Below are positions 1 through 6,837 of a stretch of 7,784 nt of DNA, piece after piece (the first letter of the stretch is position 1; every line of letters begins with the position of its first letter). A program made the translations under genes and the position numbers. This DNA comes from Muribaculaceae bacterium (GTDB lineage Bacteria; Bacteroidota; Bacteroidia; Bacteroidales; Muribaculaceae): contig JAGCVR010000071.1 in NCBI GenBank assembly GCA_017962285.1, positions 1-7,784 on the forward strand, read 5' to 3'. The notes beneath the pieces were generated by a model, which was not told the origin of the DNA, searched no databases, and saw only the letters and a list, made by a program, of their open reading frames with translations.

Positions 1-2531
1 AACTGGTAAGCAATGGAGGCGTTCCAGAGCCACTGCTTGGTGTCGTAACCGTCGCTGTATCCACTTGTGGCGCTGTAAGAGAGGTCAGTGCTGATGACCA
101 GTCCGAACGGGGCGGAATAAGTCCCGTTGAAATTACCTCCGTAGGTATGAACGTTCCTGTTGTTCGAAGCAAACACTGAGTTGTGTGTGGTCTGGAAGCC
201 ATACCGGGGCCGTAGTTCAAGGTCGAAAACAGCGGTTCTGTAAGCAATTCCCGGAGAGAGGTTGATTGAGAGCGACCCGCTCCGGTTGTATTGCTGGTTG
301 TTGTAACCCACCGTCTGGTTATAGCGGGCGAAGAGGTGGCTCGTGAAGTAAAAAGCCTTGTTTCTCAGTGGAAGGCTGATCATGTTCATGGCGCGGATGC
401 CCCACACGCCATTCACGTTGGCGTAGGTTGTGCGGCGCGCACCGGTGGTCTTGTCGTAATCGGTGGTTGAAATGATGCTGTTTTGGGCAAAATCGGTGTT
501 AACCATCGCCATTATGCTGCGTTGCGACGATTGCTCAAAATCGTTGTATCGCACACTGATGTTGTGGTTGAAAGTGGGCTTAAGTTCCGGATTACCGGTA
601 ACGATGTTCAGCGGGTTCGATTCATCGGCAACGGGTTGCAGCTGCGTCAGCGAGGGTTGGTTGCTCCGTGAGCGATAGTCGATGGCAAGGTTTCTTGTCT
701 TGCTGAATTTGTATCTGAAACGGGCGAACGGAGCCACGCTCCACACCCAGCGCGACGGGATTGTGCGAAGCGAATTGAGTTTGTTCTCGCTTTTCGACAT
801 CGACGACTGCACACCCATGCCGGCATCGAGATTGTATTTCTTGGTAACTCTCTTGAACCCTATCCGGAACTGCTGGTTGAGGAATGTGTTCGAGAATTTG
901 TTGCTGAGATTTTCGTTGAAAGTCTGCGCATTGTTTTCGTCAACGTCGAATACCTGCTTGTCGGCTGTGCTGTAGCGGTAATTTGCCTGGTAAGTGAAGT
1001 TGATGAACCGCCCGTTTTTCACGTCACCAATTGGCTCTGTCCAAGTGAGTCGTCCACGAATGGCGTTGGTTTTTCGCAGATTGTCGTTCACCTGATTTAT
1101 AAGTTGCTCGCGTTCTGCGGGGTCATCTTTAAGGAAGTAGGTGTTGTGGGTGTAGGTGTCGCCGTTCTCGTCTACGTAGCTGTAGTCATACCGCATCATG
1201 GTACTGAAACTTCGTCCCGGGTGGTTCTTGAAGTTGTGGTTGTAGATGAGGTTAATGCCGGCCTCATAGCTTTTGCCTGAGTTGTTGTAGGCATTGAGGC
1301 TGTTGTTTACATGCGTGCGTGCTTTGTCGCCGGCATAAGTGTCGCTGTTTTCCTCCTTGAAACTGTCGCTGAAATTGAACGAGAACCTTGGGCGTATTTC
1401 AAGGGTGTTGAATGAATCGGCCTCCCATTTTATGCGGAAGTCACCACGAAGGTTGTGTCCTTTGTCTCGAGAGTTGTTTGTGGAGTTTTCATAGGAAGTG
1501 GAATCCTCAAAGAGGTACTGGCGGTCTCTCGCGGTGCGCGTGTCGCGGTCGCTGTGCGAATACATCACCGAACCTCCGGCACGGAATCTCTCGCTGTCCT
1601 GAGTACCCACGTTGAAGTTTATGCCCGCGCTTTGCGATGTGGTTATGCCCCGGTCACCGCCAAAGCGCTGGAACCGGCTTGCACCGCCATCGGAAAATCC
1701 GAGATTGTTCACGTTGTTGGCGCCGCCGAGAATGGTGAACTGATTTCCATTATTGAAGTAGTTGGCGATGAGGTTGCTGGTGTATCGCTTATCGGTGCCA
1801 TATCCTCCGCTCAATGTTCCGAACCAGCCATTGTTCATGCCTTTTTTCACCGTAAGGTTAATGACGGTTTCATCTTCTCCGTCGTCAACTCCGGTAAGCC
1901 TTGCCAGGTCGCTTTTACGGTCGATCACCTGCAGTTTGTTGACCATATCGGCAGGGATATTTTTTGATGCCACGGTGGGGTCGTCGGAGAAAAATTCCTT
2001 GCCGTCGAGGAGAATTTTCGAGACGTCTTTACCGGTGGCTGTGATTTTTCCGTCGTTTCCCACTTCCACACCGGGAAGGCGCTTGAGCAGGTCTTCCACA
2101 ACGGCGTTTGTCTGTGTCTTGTAGGAGTCGGCATTGAATTCTATGGTGTCTTCCTTGACTGTGATGGGCGTTTTTATTCCCACCACCACGGCCTCGCTGA
2201 GGAGGATGGTGTTGACTTTAATGGCGATGGTTCCGAGGTTAAGGTTTTTGCCTTCAACGTCGGCTTTCACCACTTTGTCCTCGTAGCCCACATAACTGAA
2301 TTTGAGGAGGTATTTGCCTTGCCCAACCCCTTCGAAGCGGAAAGATCCATCCTCTCCGGTCGTGAGTCCTTTGACGTAGGTGCTGTCTTTGTTGGCGCGG
2401 AGAAGCCGCACTGTGGCATCGCTCATTGCCAGACTGTCCTCGGCATCAATGAGTTTTCCCATTATAACGGCGGCATCAAGACTGCCGAATGTGCAAAGAA
2501 TTGCTATGAGAATTGTTAAGAATTTATTCAT
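1..2531 (-). CDS. TonB-dependent-receptor-like outer membrane beta-barrel protein, 3' end missing
   Basis: This is an outer-membrane beta-barrel protein, probably a TonB-linked importer or a barrel of the OMP_b-brl_3 kind. I see 843 codons open to the left edge without a stop, so the C-terminus is missing. Residues 1-20 form a signal peptide (MNKFLTILIAILCTFGSLDA). Residues 22-105 are a carboxypeptidase-regulatory-like domain, with the typical GSFRFEGVGQGKYLLKFSYV around 62-81. LSEAVVVG (111-118) leads into a plug-like region containing DTIEFNADSYK, EDLLKRLPGVEV and KILLDGKEFFSDDP (128-185). From about 225 on, alternating aromatic and polar strands rich in Asn, Tyr, Ser and Arg fit a barrel. 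The frame was checked at several points and shows no break. A match to the Bacteroidota promoter pattern lies just upstream. No SusD partner is visible, and it could lie beyond the left edge. The cargo cannot be told; the class assignment is confident. Confidence 0.93.
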   Translation of the reverse strand, partial: MNKFLTILIAILCTFGSLDAAVIMGKLIDAEDSLAMSDATVRLLRANKDSTYVKGLTTGEDGSFRFEGVGQGKYLLKFSYVGYEDKVVKADVEGKNLNLGTIAIKVNTILLSEAVVVGIKTPITVKEDTIEFNADSYKTQTNAVVEDLLKRLPGVEVGNDGKITATGKDVSKILLDGKEFFSDDPTVASKNIPADMVNKLQVIDRKSDLARLTGVDDGEDETVINLTVKKGMNNGWFGTLSGGYGTDKRYTSNLIANYFNNGNQFTILGGANNVNNLGFSDGGASRFQRFGGDRGITTSQSAGINFNVGTQDSERFRAGGSVMYSHSDRDTRTARDRQYLFEDSTSYENSTNNSRDKGHNLRGDFRIKWEADSFNTLEIRPRFSFNFSDSFKEENSDTYAGDKARTHVNNSLNAYNNSGKSYEAGINLIYNHNFKNHPGRSFSTMMRYDYSYVDENGDTYTHNTYFLKDDPAEREQLINQVNDNLRKTNAIRGRLTWTEPIGDVKNGRFINFTYQANYRYSTADKQVFDVDENNAQTFNENLSNKFSNTFLNQQFRIGFKRVTKKYNLDAGMGVQSSMSKSENKLNSLRTIPSRWVWSVAPFARFRYKFSKTRNLAIDYRSRSNQPSLTQLQPVADESNPLNIVTGNPELKPTFNHNISVRYNDFEQSSQRSIMAMVNTDFAQNSIISTTDYDKTTGARRTTYANVNGVWGIRAMNMISLPLRNKAFYFTSHLFARYNQTVGYNNQQYNRSGSLSINLSPGIAYRTAVFDLELRPRYGFQTTHNSVFASNNRNVHTYGGNFNGTYSAPFGLVISTDLSYSATSGYSDGYDTKQWLWNASIAYQ

Positions 2532-2564
2532 TGGTAAATAGATATAGTTCGTGATAATAATATA

Positions 2565-2596
2565 CAAAGATATAATCTATGAAGGTAAAAACCAAA
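2565..2596 (-). promoter_or_regulatory. Bacteroidota-type promoter for the outer membrane receptor gene
   Basis: On the minus strand, TTTG (2596-2593) is followed by exactly 20 nt and then TATCTTTG (2572-2565). This matches the Bacteroidota sigma-ABfr consensus of TTTG near -33 and TAnnTTTG near -7. The spacer and flanks are AT-rich, with T-runs around the -33 box. Transcription would start near 2559, leaving a leader of roughly 28 nt with no Shine-Dalgarno sequence before the ATG at 2531. The motif and spacing are seen directly; activity is inferred. Confidence 0.72.
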
Positions 2597-2632
2597 AAAG
2601 ATATACAAATTGGTTGAAAAACATGGTCGAGT

Positions 2633-2662
2633 AATAGAATTTTGCCTATAAAAACCTCTATT
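2633..2662 (-). terminator. possible weak AT-rich hairpin at the end of the GH3 gene
   Basis: On the minus strand AATAGA (2662-2657), which includes the TAG stop, pairs perfectly with TCTATT (2638-2633). A TTTT/AAAA inner stem past a G bulge extends it, leaving a loop of about 7 nt. No U-run follows directly; the nearest is TTTTT about 15 nt further on. The stem is AT-rich and weak, so this may be chance. It is the best terminator candidate between the GH3 gene and the downstream receptor promoter. Confidence 0.22.
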
Positions 2663-4172
2663 TGTTAAGCAAAAGAAGCTGTTCCGCTATGAGCCTGTCG
2701 TTGCATAGGCGTGGCACTTTCCGCTGTCCGCCGAGCTTACCTGTTTTAGCGAGCCAGGTATCGAAGAGCCCGGATTTGGCTGTGACGATTTGCGGTGGAG
2801 CGAGGAAAATGTCGCCCTTCCGCTTGGCCTCGTAGTCGCTGTTGGTTTGCTTCAAGGCATCGTCGAGTGCCTGAGAAAATTCCGTCAAATCCTTTGGGAA
2901 GGAAGCGAATTCTATGATCCACTGATGGTGCGCTTTCTCGCCCGAAGAGGAGAAAACCGGTGCCGCTGTGTAGTTAAGCACCTGCGCTCCCGTTTCACGG
3001 CAAGCCACGCTTATGGCTGTGTCGGCATTGTGAACCATCAGTTCCTCACCGAAAGCATTGATGAAGCTCTTCGTCCGTCCTGCAATCCGGATTTTGACTG
3101 GATTTACGCTTTCCACAAGAATGGTGTCACCAATCCGGTATCTCCACAAACCGTTGCATGATGTGATGATGAGTTCGTAGGTCTTGCCCGGCTCAATTTC
3201 CCAGAGGGGGATTGCTGTGGGGTTTTCTTCGTGGCAGTGTTCCACGGGAATGAACTCGTAGAAGACACCCACGTCGAGCAGGAGCAGCATGGCGTTCGTG
3301 CTCCAGTCGCTTTGTGTGGCAAAGAATCCTTCGCTGGCGTTATATGTCTCAAGGAAGTGCATCCTGCTCATGTCGCAGATTGCCTCATACTGCTTTCTGT
3401 ATGGTTCAAAAGAGATGCCGCCATGGAAGAATACTTCAAGATTGGGCCAAATCTCGTGAATGTTTTTTGCTCCAGTGAATTCAAGGGCACCGTTGAGCAC
3501 ACCCAGGAACCAGCTGGGCACGCCCGAGAGATTTGTAACGTTTTCCTTCACACTTGCACGGATAATGGCGGGAAGTTTTTCGTTCCAGTCCTCCATGAGG
3601 GCAATTCTCTTGCTTGGCGTACGGAAGAGGTTCACAATGGGGTTTATGTTCTCTATGAGATTTGCCGAAAGGTCGCCCACCCGAACACCTTTTTTCAGGT
3701 TAAGTGCATTGGCGAAGCTGCCGCCCAGAATAAGACCCTTTCCACTCATCAGTCGGCTTTTTGGATTCAGATTCAGATAGTGCGCCACTACATCGGCGCT
3801 GCCGCGATAGTGGTTCATGCTGAAAGAGTCGCGTGTGATGGGGATGTATTTGCTTTTACCTCCGCTTGTGCCGCTGGATTGTGCAAAGTTCCTCGTCTTT
3901 CCAGGCCATAGCACACTTTCTTCGCCATCCACCATTCTCATGATTTGTGGCCGGAGGTCTTCGTAGGAGTGAAGCGGGACCGTGGAAGCGAACTGACGAT
4001 ATGTTCTAACGATGGAGAAGTCGTAGTGCCTGCCAAATTCAGTCAGGGCGGCTTTTTCGATGAGTTTCACCAGTTGTTCCTGTTGCACACTGTCGGGGTG
4101 AGAGATGTAGCGCAACTGCTCTTGAAGGCGGTCGTGCATGCTCTTTCTCATCAGTGGAGTGAAATCAATCAT
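2658..4172 (-). CDS. GH3-family acyl-adenylate/amido-synthetase-like protein
   Basis: This is a 504-residue cytosolic protein of the GH3 (auxin-responsive promoter) family, part of the ANL superfamily. Plant GH3 enzymes adenylate a carboxylic acid and join it to an amino acid. Visible motifs: the ATP-binding loop SSGTSGGKSK (99-108), YNASEG (277-282, like the family's second motif), LWRYRIGD (342-349, like the plant YRVGD motif), GRTKSF (365-370) and FGEEL (374-378). The length is near that of the family and all nucleotide-binding motifs look intact, so it is probably active. The start ATG at 4172 lies 12 nt after the stop of the LpxL-like gene, without a Shine-Dalgarno sequence, which suggests translation from the same transcript. 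The substrate of bacterial homologues is mostly unknown. I infer from the neighbour that it could be a fatty or lipid-linked acid, but the sequence does not show this. Confidence 0.92.
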   Translation of the reverse strand: MIDFTPLMRKSMHDRLQEQLRYISHPDSVQQEQLVKLIEKAALTEFGRHYDFSIVRTYRQFASTVPLHSYEDLRPQIMRMVDGEESVLWPGKTRNFAQSSGTSGGKSKYIPITRDSFSMNHYRGSADVVAHYLNLNPKSRLMSGKGLILGGSFANALNLKKGVRVGDLSANLIENINPIVNLFRTPSKRIALMEDWNEKLPAIIRASVKENVTNLSGVPSWFLGVLNGALEFTGAKNIHEIWPNLEVFFHGGISFEPYRKQYEAICDMSRMHFLETYNASEGFFATQSDWSTNAMLLLLDVGVFYEFIPVEHCHEENPTAIPLWEIEPGKTYELIITSCNGLWRYRIGDTILVESVNPVKIRIAGRTKSFINAFGEELMVHNADTAISVACRETGAQVLNYTAAPVFSSSGEKAHHQWIIEFASFPKDLTEFSQALDDALKQTNSDYEAKRKGDIFLAPPQIVTAKSGLFDTWLAKTGKLGGQRKVPRLCNDRLIAEQLLLLNK

Positions 4173-4184
4173 GGTGTGAGGCTC

Positions 4185-5138
4185 TTATTTTGGTTGTCGT
4201 TCCACAACGTGTCCGTTCTCGTCCACGCTGAAACGGCGGCTGAATTCTTCGTAGGTTCTTTTCCAGCGGTTATGACTCCACAGCCAGTATTGCGGAGCCC
4301 GGCGGATGGTCTGTTCCAGCAGTTCAAAGAAGGTGTCGGTGAGTTGATGCTGCGGCAGTTCCTGCGGGTTGCGGGTGATAAGTTTGAATTCACACTGGTA
4401 ATAGCCTCGAGCCACCCGGATCACATCGAGATAGACCACGGCATGGTTGAATTTCCGTGCGATTCTTTCGGTCCCGGTGAAAACCGGCGTGGTTTGATTG
4501 AGGACTTTCAGCCAGTGGTGAATGTTGTTCCAGGTGGGCACCTGGTCGCTGATATATCCAATCATGGATGGTTTCCCTTGCCGCTGAGCATTGATGATCC
4601 ACCTGACTGTTTCTGTCATGGGAATGCACTGCGACCCCATGCGTTCGCGCACATTGAGGAACAACCTGTCGAACACGGCATTTTCAAGCGGATGATAGAT
4701 CTGTCCTCCGCAAATATCGGGAGTTATCCATTTTTTGATTGAGGTTATCCACTCCCAGTTGCCGTAATGCCCCAGATACATGGCGACTGACTGCCCTTCT
4801 CTCAGTATTTCGTTTACGATATCGGTGCCCTTGAATACGACGTGTTTTTTTATGTTTTTTTCGCTTAAAGTGGCATATTTAATCGTTTCAACGAAGACAT
4901 CGCAGAAGTGTAGATAGAACTGGTGTTTTATCTTGCTGATTTCCTGAGGTGTTTTCTCGGGGAACGTAGCAGTGAGATTTTTCGTTATCACCTTGTTGCG
5001 GTACCTGAGTATGTCGCCGAGGAAAATGCTCAATATCCATGCAAAGGCATGGTGCAACCAAAGCGGCAGAAGCGAGAGCGCCAGCCAGATAACTCGGAGA
5101 GGCCAGTAAATCATGTTGTGTTTCAGTTTCTTCAACAT
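4185..5138 (-). CDS. LpxL/HtrB-family lysophospholipid (lipid A late) acyltransferase
   Basis: This is an inner-membrane acyltransferase of the LpxL/HtrB/MsbB family, which adds secondary acyl chains to lipid A precursors on the cytoplasmic face. An N-terminal membrane anchor spans about residues 11-41 (VIWLALSLLPLWL onward). The catalytic H-X4-E motif is HYGNWE (H124, E129 from the ATG). Downstream are family-typical blocks IYHPLENAVFDRLFL, GSQCIPM, GYISDQVP and TPVFTGTERIARK. At 317 residues it has the usual length. I chose ATG at 5138; a GTG directly before it (5141) would add one residue, and an ATG at about residue 9 is also possible. It sits 15 nt (12 nt from the GTG) after the dockerin gene and 12 nt before the GH3 gene, so all three are likely co-transcribed. 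Bacteroidales often carry more than one member of this family, so the acceptor may be lipid A or another lipid. Confidence 0.92.
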   Translation of the reverse strand: MLKKLKHNMIYWPLRVIWLALSLLPLWLHHAFAWILSIFLGDILRYRNKVITKNLTATFPEKTPQEISKIKHQFYLHFCDVFVETIKYATLSEKNIKKHVVFKGTDIVNEILREGQSVAMYLGHYGNWEWITSIKKWITPDICGGQIYHPLENAVFDRLFLNVRERMGSQCIPMTETVRWIINAQRQGKPSMIGYISDQVPTWNNIHHWLKVLNQTTPVFTGTERIARKFNHAVVYLDVIRVARGYYQCEFKLITRNPQELPQHQLTDTFFELLEQTIRRAPQYWLWSHNRWKRTYEEFSRRFSVDENGHVVERQPK

Positions 5139-5153
5139 CACAAAAAACGCATG

Positions 5154-6344
5154 CTATTTGCCTAATATTTTATCGGCAATCAGGACAAGGTCGGTAACAT
5201 CAATAAGATTGTCGAAGTTTACGTCGGCAACTTCCAGATTGATATAATCAACATCGCTGCTGTCGAGTATATATTGAGACAGCAGGACAATGTCGCTCAC
5301 ATCCACTATCTCGTCGTTGTTTACATCGCCAAGTATAGGTTCTTTTGGTTCTTCGCTTTGAGTGGTGACGAAAAGGCACCGCCATGAATTTCCCGCAAAA
5401 GCGAGTTTCTTCACTCTCAGCACATGGCGTCCCGGGGTGAGGTGAATGGCATAATACTCATCGGGCAGATTTTTGGCGACGTTAGGGATTGTGTTCGGAG
5501 TCCATTTGTTGTGACCGGTATAAACATCGAACGGCCATGTGAAAAGCGTGTCGGTCAGCTCGTGATTTTCGTCAAGGGTGCTTATCCATCGCTCACGGTC
5601 GTTAAGAAGCATCAGTAAGTCGTTGCGGTTGTTGAGCGTGAGGTCGGTACCCCATCGTTCATCATAGAGGTCCACGTCGTAGGTGTATTGCTGGTCCTTG
5701 AATATGCTGGGGTGTGAGGAAATGTGGGTAGGCAGGTCTTTCTTGTCGAGCGAAAGAACGAATGCCTGTCCGTATTTCCGTTGCCACAGCTGACCTTCTC
5801 CGAGCCATTCCACGCTGTGTCCCTGCGAATCGTTTTTCCGGTTGATGTTGTAGGATGTAGAGGCATCTTGGAGCGAGCCTGCGGTGAAGATGTTGATTTT
5901 TGCCCAGCACTCTTTCTTTACTATGAGGACGTAGTCGAACCACTGTCCAAAGCGTTCTATGGCTTCGGACTGAGGCATTAGCCAGTTGTCGGAGTGCGTT
6001 GCCTCGGTGTATGTGGATGTTCCTGCAACAAGACAGGTCCCGGGATATGAAAAACCATTGAAAGTTCCGCCATTATCCACTTTGACAATGGCAAGACCGT
6101 TTACATCGGTCCGTGGCAGGGGGTCGGCACATCTCGATCCATTGGTGTTGGTGAAAGAATTGCTGAAATTGCTGTTATACGATATTCCTTTACCGGAAGG
6201 CGCGTAATCGTACCAGTTGATGGTGAACTTTCCGTCGGCGGGAACATTAATAGATGTGACGCCGGTGGCACCACACCAGCATAAGATTGCGCTTAGTGTG
6301 CAAATCAGATGCAATCTGTTAATATTCAATCCTTTAATCGCCAT
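5154..6344 (-). CDS. secreted protein with C-terminal dockerin type I domain, otherwise unknown
   Basis: This is an exported 396-residue protein. The N-terminus has a positively charged start and a hydrophobic stretch (LHLICTLSAILCWCGATG, about 11-28), which fits a signal peptide. The two Cys in it do not form a good lipobox. Residues 29-335 belong to no family I recognise. They are rich in Trp, Tyr, Asn and Gly and look beta-sandwich-like; the block YAIHLTPGRHVLRVKK just before the C-terminus resembles strands of carbohydrate-binding jelly rolls, but this is only an impression. Residues 338-396 are a complete dockerin pair. The start ATG at 6344 follows a leader of about 45 nt from a good promoter. 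No catalytic motif was seen. It is the first gene of a likely operon with an LpxL-like acyltransferase and a GH3 protein, an odd pairing for an exported protein. Binding to a cohesin, to glycan or to the cell surface is possible. Confidence 0.85.
   Translation of the reverse strand: MAIKGLNINRLHLICTLSAILCWCGATGVTSINVPADGKFTINWYDYAPSGKGISYNSNFSNSFTNTNGSRCADPLPRTDVNGLAIVKVDNGGTFNGFSYPGTCLVAGTSTYTEATHSDNWLMPQSEAIERFGQWFDYVLIVKKECWAKINIFTAGSLQDASTSYNINRKNDSQGHSVEWLGEGQLWQRKYGQAFVLSLDKKDLPTHISSHPSIFKDQQYTYDVDLYDERWGTDLTLNNRNDLLMLLNDRERWISTLDENHELTDTLFTWPFDVYTGHNKWTPNTIPNVAKNLPDEYYAIHLTPGRHVLRVKKLAFAGNSWRCLFVTTQSEEPKEPILGDVNNDEIVDVSDIVLLSQYILDSSDVDYINLEVADVNFDNLIDVTDLVLIADKILGK
5157..5333 (-). repeat. 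two dockerin type I calcium-binding repeats (residues 338-396)
   Basis: Repeat 1 is GDVNNDEIVDVSDIVLLSQY with ligand positions D340, N342, D344, D348 and D351. Repeat 2 is ADVNFDNLIDVTDLVLIADK with D374, N376, D378, D382 and D385. Both follow the dockerin F-hand pattern D-x-N-x-D-x-x-[IV]-x-x-x-D followed by a hydrophobic helix, and they are separated by about 12 residues. In each, the usual Gly at loop position 6 is replaced (E345 and N379). All acidic calcium ligands are kept, so calcium-dependent folding is expected. Confidence 0.88.
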
Positions 6345-6394
6345 AAAGATGCAAGACCATCAAAATTTTACAAAACGTAGAGCTATTTGGCTTG

Positions 6395-6426
6395 CAAAGG
6401 TAAAAAAATAAATTCTCTTAGGCAAA
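6395..6426 (-). promoter_or_regulatory. Bacteroidota-type promoter for the dockerin-LpxL-GH3 unit
   Basis: On the minus strand, TTTG (6426-6423) is followed by 20 nt ending in TTTATTTTTT, then TACCTTTG (6402-6395). Both boxes match the Bacteroidota consensus perfectly. The predicted start near 6389 gives a leader of about 45 nt before the ATG at 6344. The -33 box lies only about 25 nt after the stop of the preceding gene, and no clear terminator separates them, so some read-through from upstream is possible. Confidence 0.72.
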
Positions 6427-6450
6427 TGTTGTGTGAAGGTGGAAAACTTA

Positions 6451-6825
6451 TTACAACATCATCATTCCCAACCCAACAAAACCACAGAGCACCAGCACCA
6501 CGCCAATTGTTCCCCATGTACCCAAGGTTGCTTGCAAAAAGTCCCACACGGCATCGAAATTCACCGCCAGCCAGATGCAGATCATGGTGAATGCGATTAC
6601 AAAGAAAGCGTAGATTAAGGCTTTTTTGCGAAACTTCAAGCCGAAAGTGAAATACAATGCCAGCGCCACAGCTATTGCAAGCAGTATCAGTGCGCCTTTC
6701 CAGCCGGTGAGGAACGAAGCGATAAACGAAATAATCTCGCCGGCGAAGAGGAAAAACACAATTGCGAACAAAACCACCAGACCCACGATTAAATAATCCC
6801 GCAGGTCTTTCATCTTTTTATTCAT
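6451..6825 (-). CDS. small integral membrane protein with about four transmembrane helices
   Basis: This 124-residue inner-membrane protein belongs to no family I recognise. A short charged N-terminus (MNKKMKDLRD) precedes four hydrophobic segments at about 11-37, 44-63, 69-88 and 103-124. The last one runs to the C-terminus (GFVGLGMMML), which leaves no soluble tail. Basic residues K64, R66, K67 and K68 lie between helices 2 and 3 and suggest a cytoplasmic loop there by the positive-inside rule. The gene ends with two tandem stops (TAA TAA). It begins 12 nt after the lipoprotein stop and has no promoter of its own that I can find, so it is probably translated from the lipoprotein transcript. 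The function is unknown; no catalytic or transport signature is visible. Confidence 0.8.
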   Translation of the reverse strand: MNKKMKDLRDYLIVGLVVLFAIVFFLFAGEIISFIASFLTGWKGALILLAIAVALALYFTFGLKFRKKALIYAFFVIAFTMICIWLAVNFDAVWDFLQATLGTWGTIGVVLVLCGFVGLGMMML

Positions 6826-6837
6826 AACGTGTGGTTT

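Noticed and set aside
682..975. 97-codon plus-strand frame
   Set aside because: It is antisense to the receptor barrel region, with no recognisable protein features.
1455..1967. 170-codon open frame on the plus strand
   Set aside because: It is antisense to the receptor gene, where the minus-strand reading gives a continuous barrel and plug sequence.
2532..2657. Possible small gene or RNA in the AT-rich gap
   Set aside because: No open frame with protein-like content and no stable structured RNA was seen. The promoter and a weak hairpin explain the space.
3231..3911. 226-codon open frame on the plus strand
   Set aside because: It lies wholly antisense to the GH3 gene, which has clear family motifs. 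Its peptide shows no domain and no promoter precedes it.
3945..4742. 265-codon open frame on the plus strand
   Set aside because: It is antisense to both the GH3 and LpxL-like genes and crosses their junction. It is a mirror of their codon bias, not a gene.
5612..5943. Two overlapping minus-strand frames within the dockerin gene
   Set aside because: They are out of frame with the gene that carries the signal peptide and dockerin repeats. Their peptides are rich in Arg, Thr and Ser, as expected for shadow frames.
6317..6344. Lipobox in the dockerin protein signal peptide
   Set aside because: The Cys residues are preceded by Ile-Leu or Cys-Trp, not the small residue needed at -1, so I treat it as an ordinary signal peptide.
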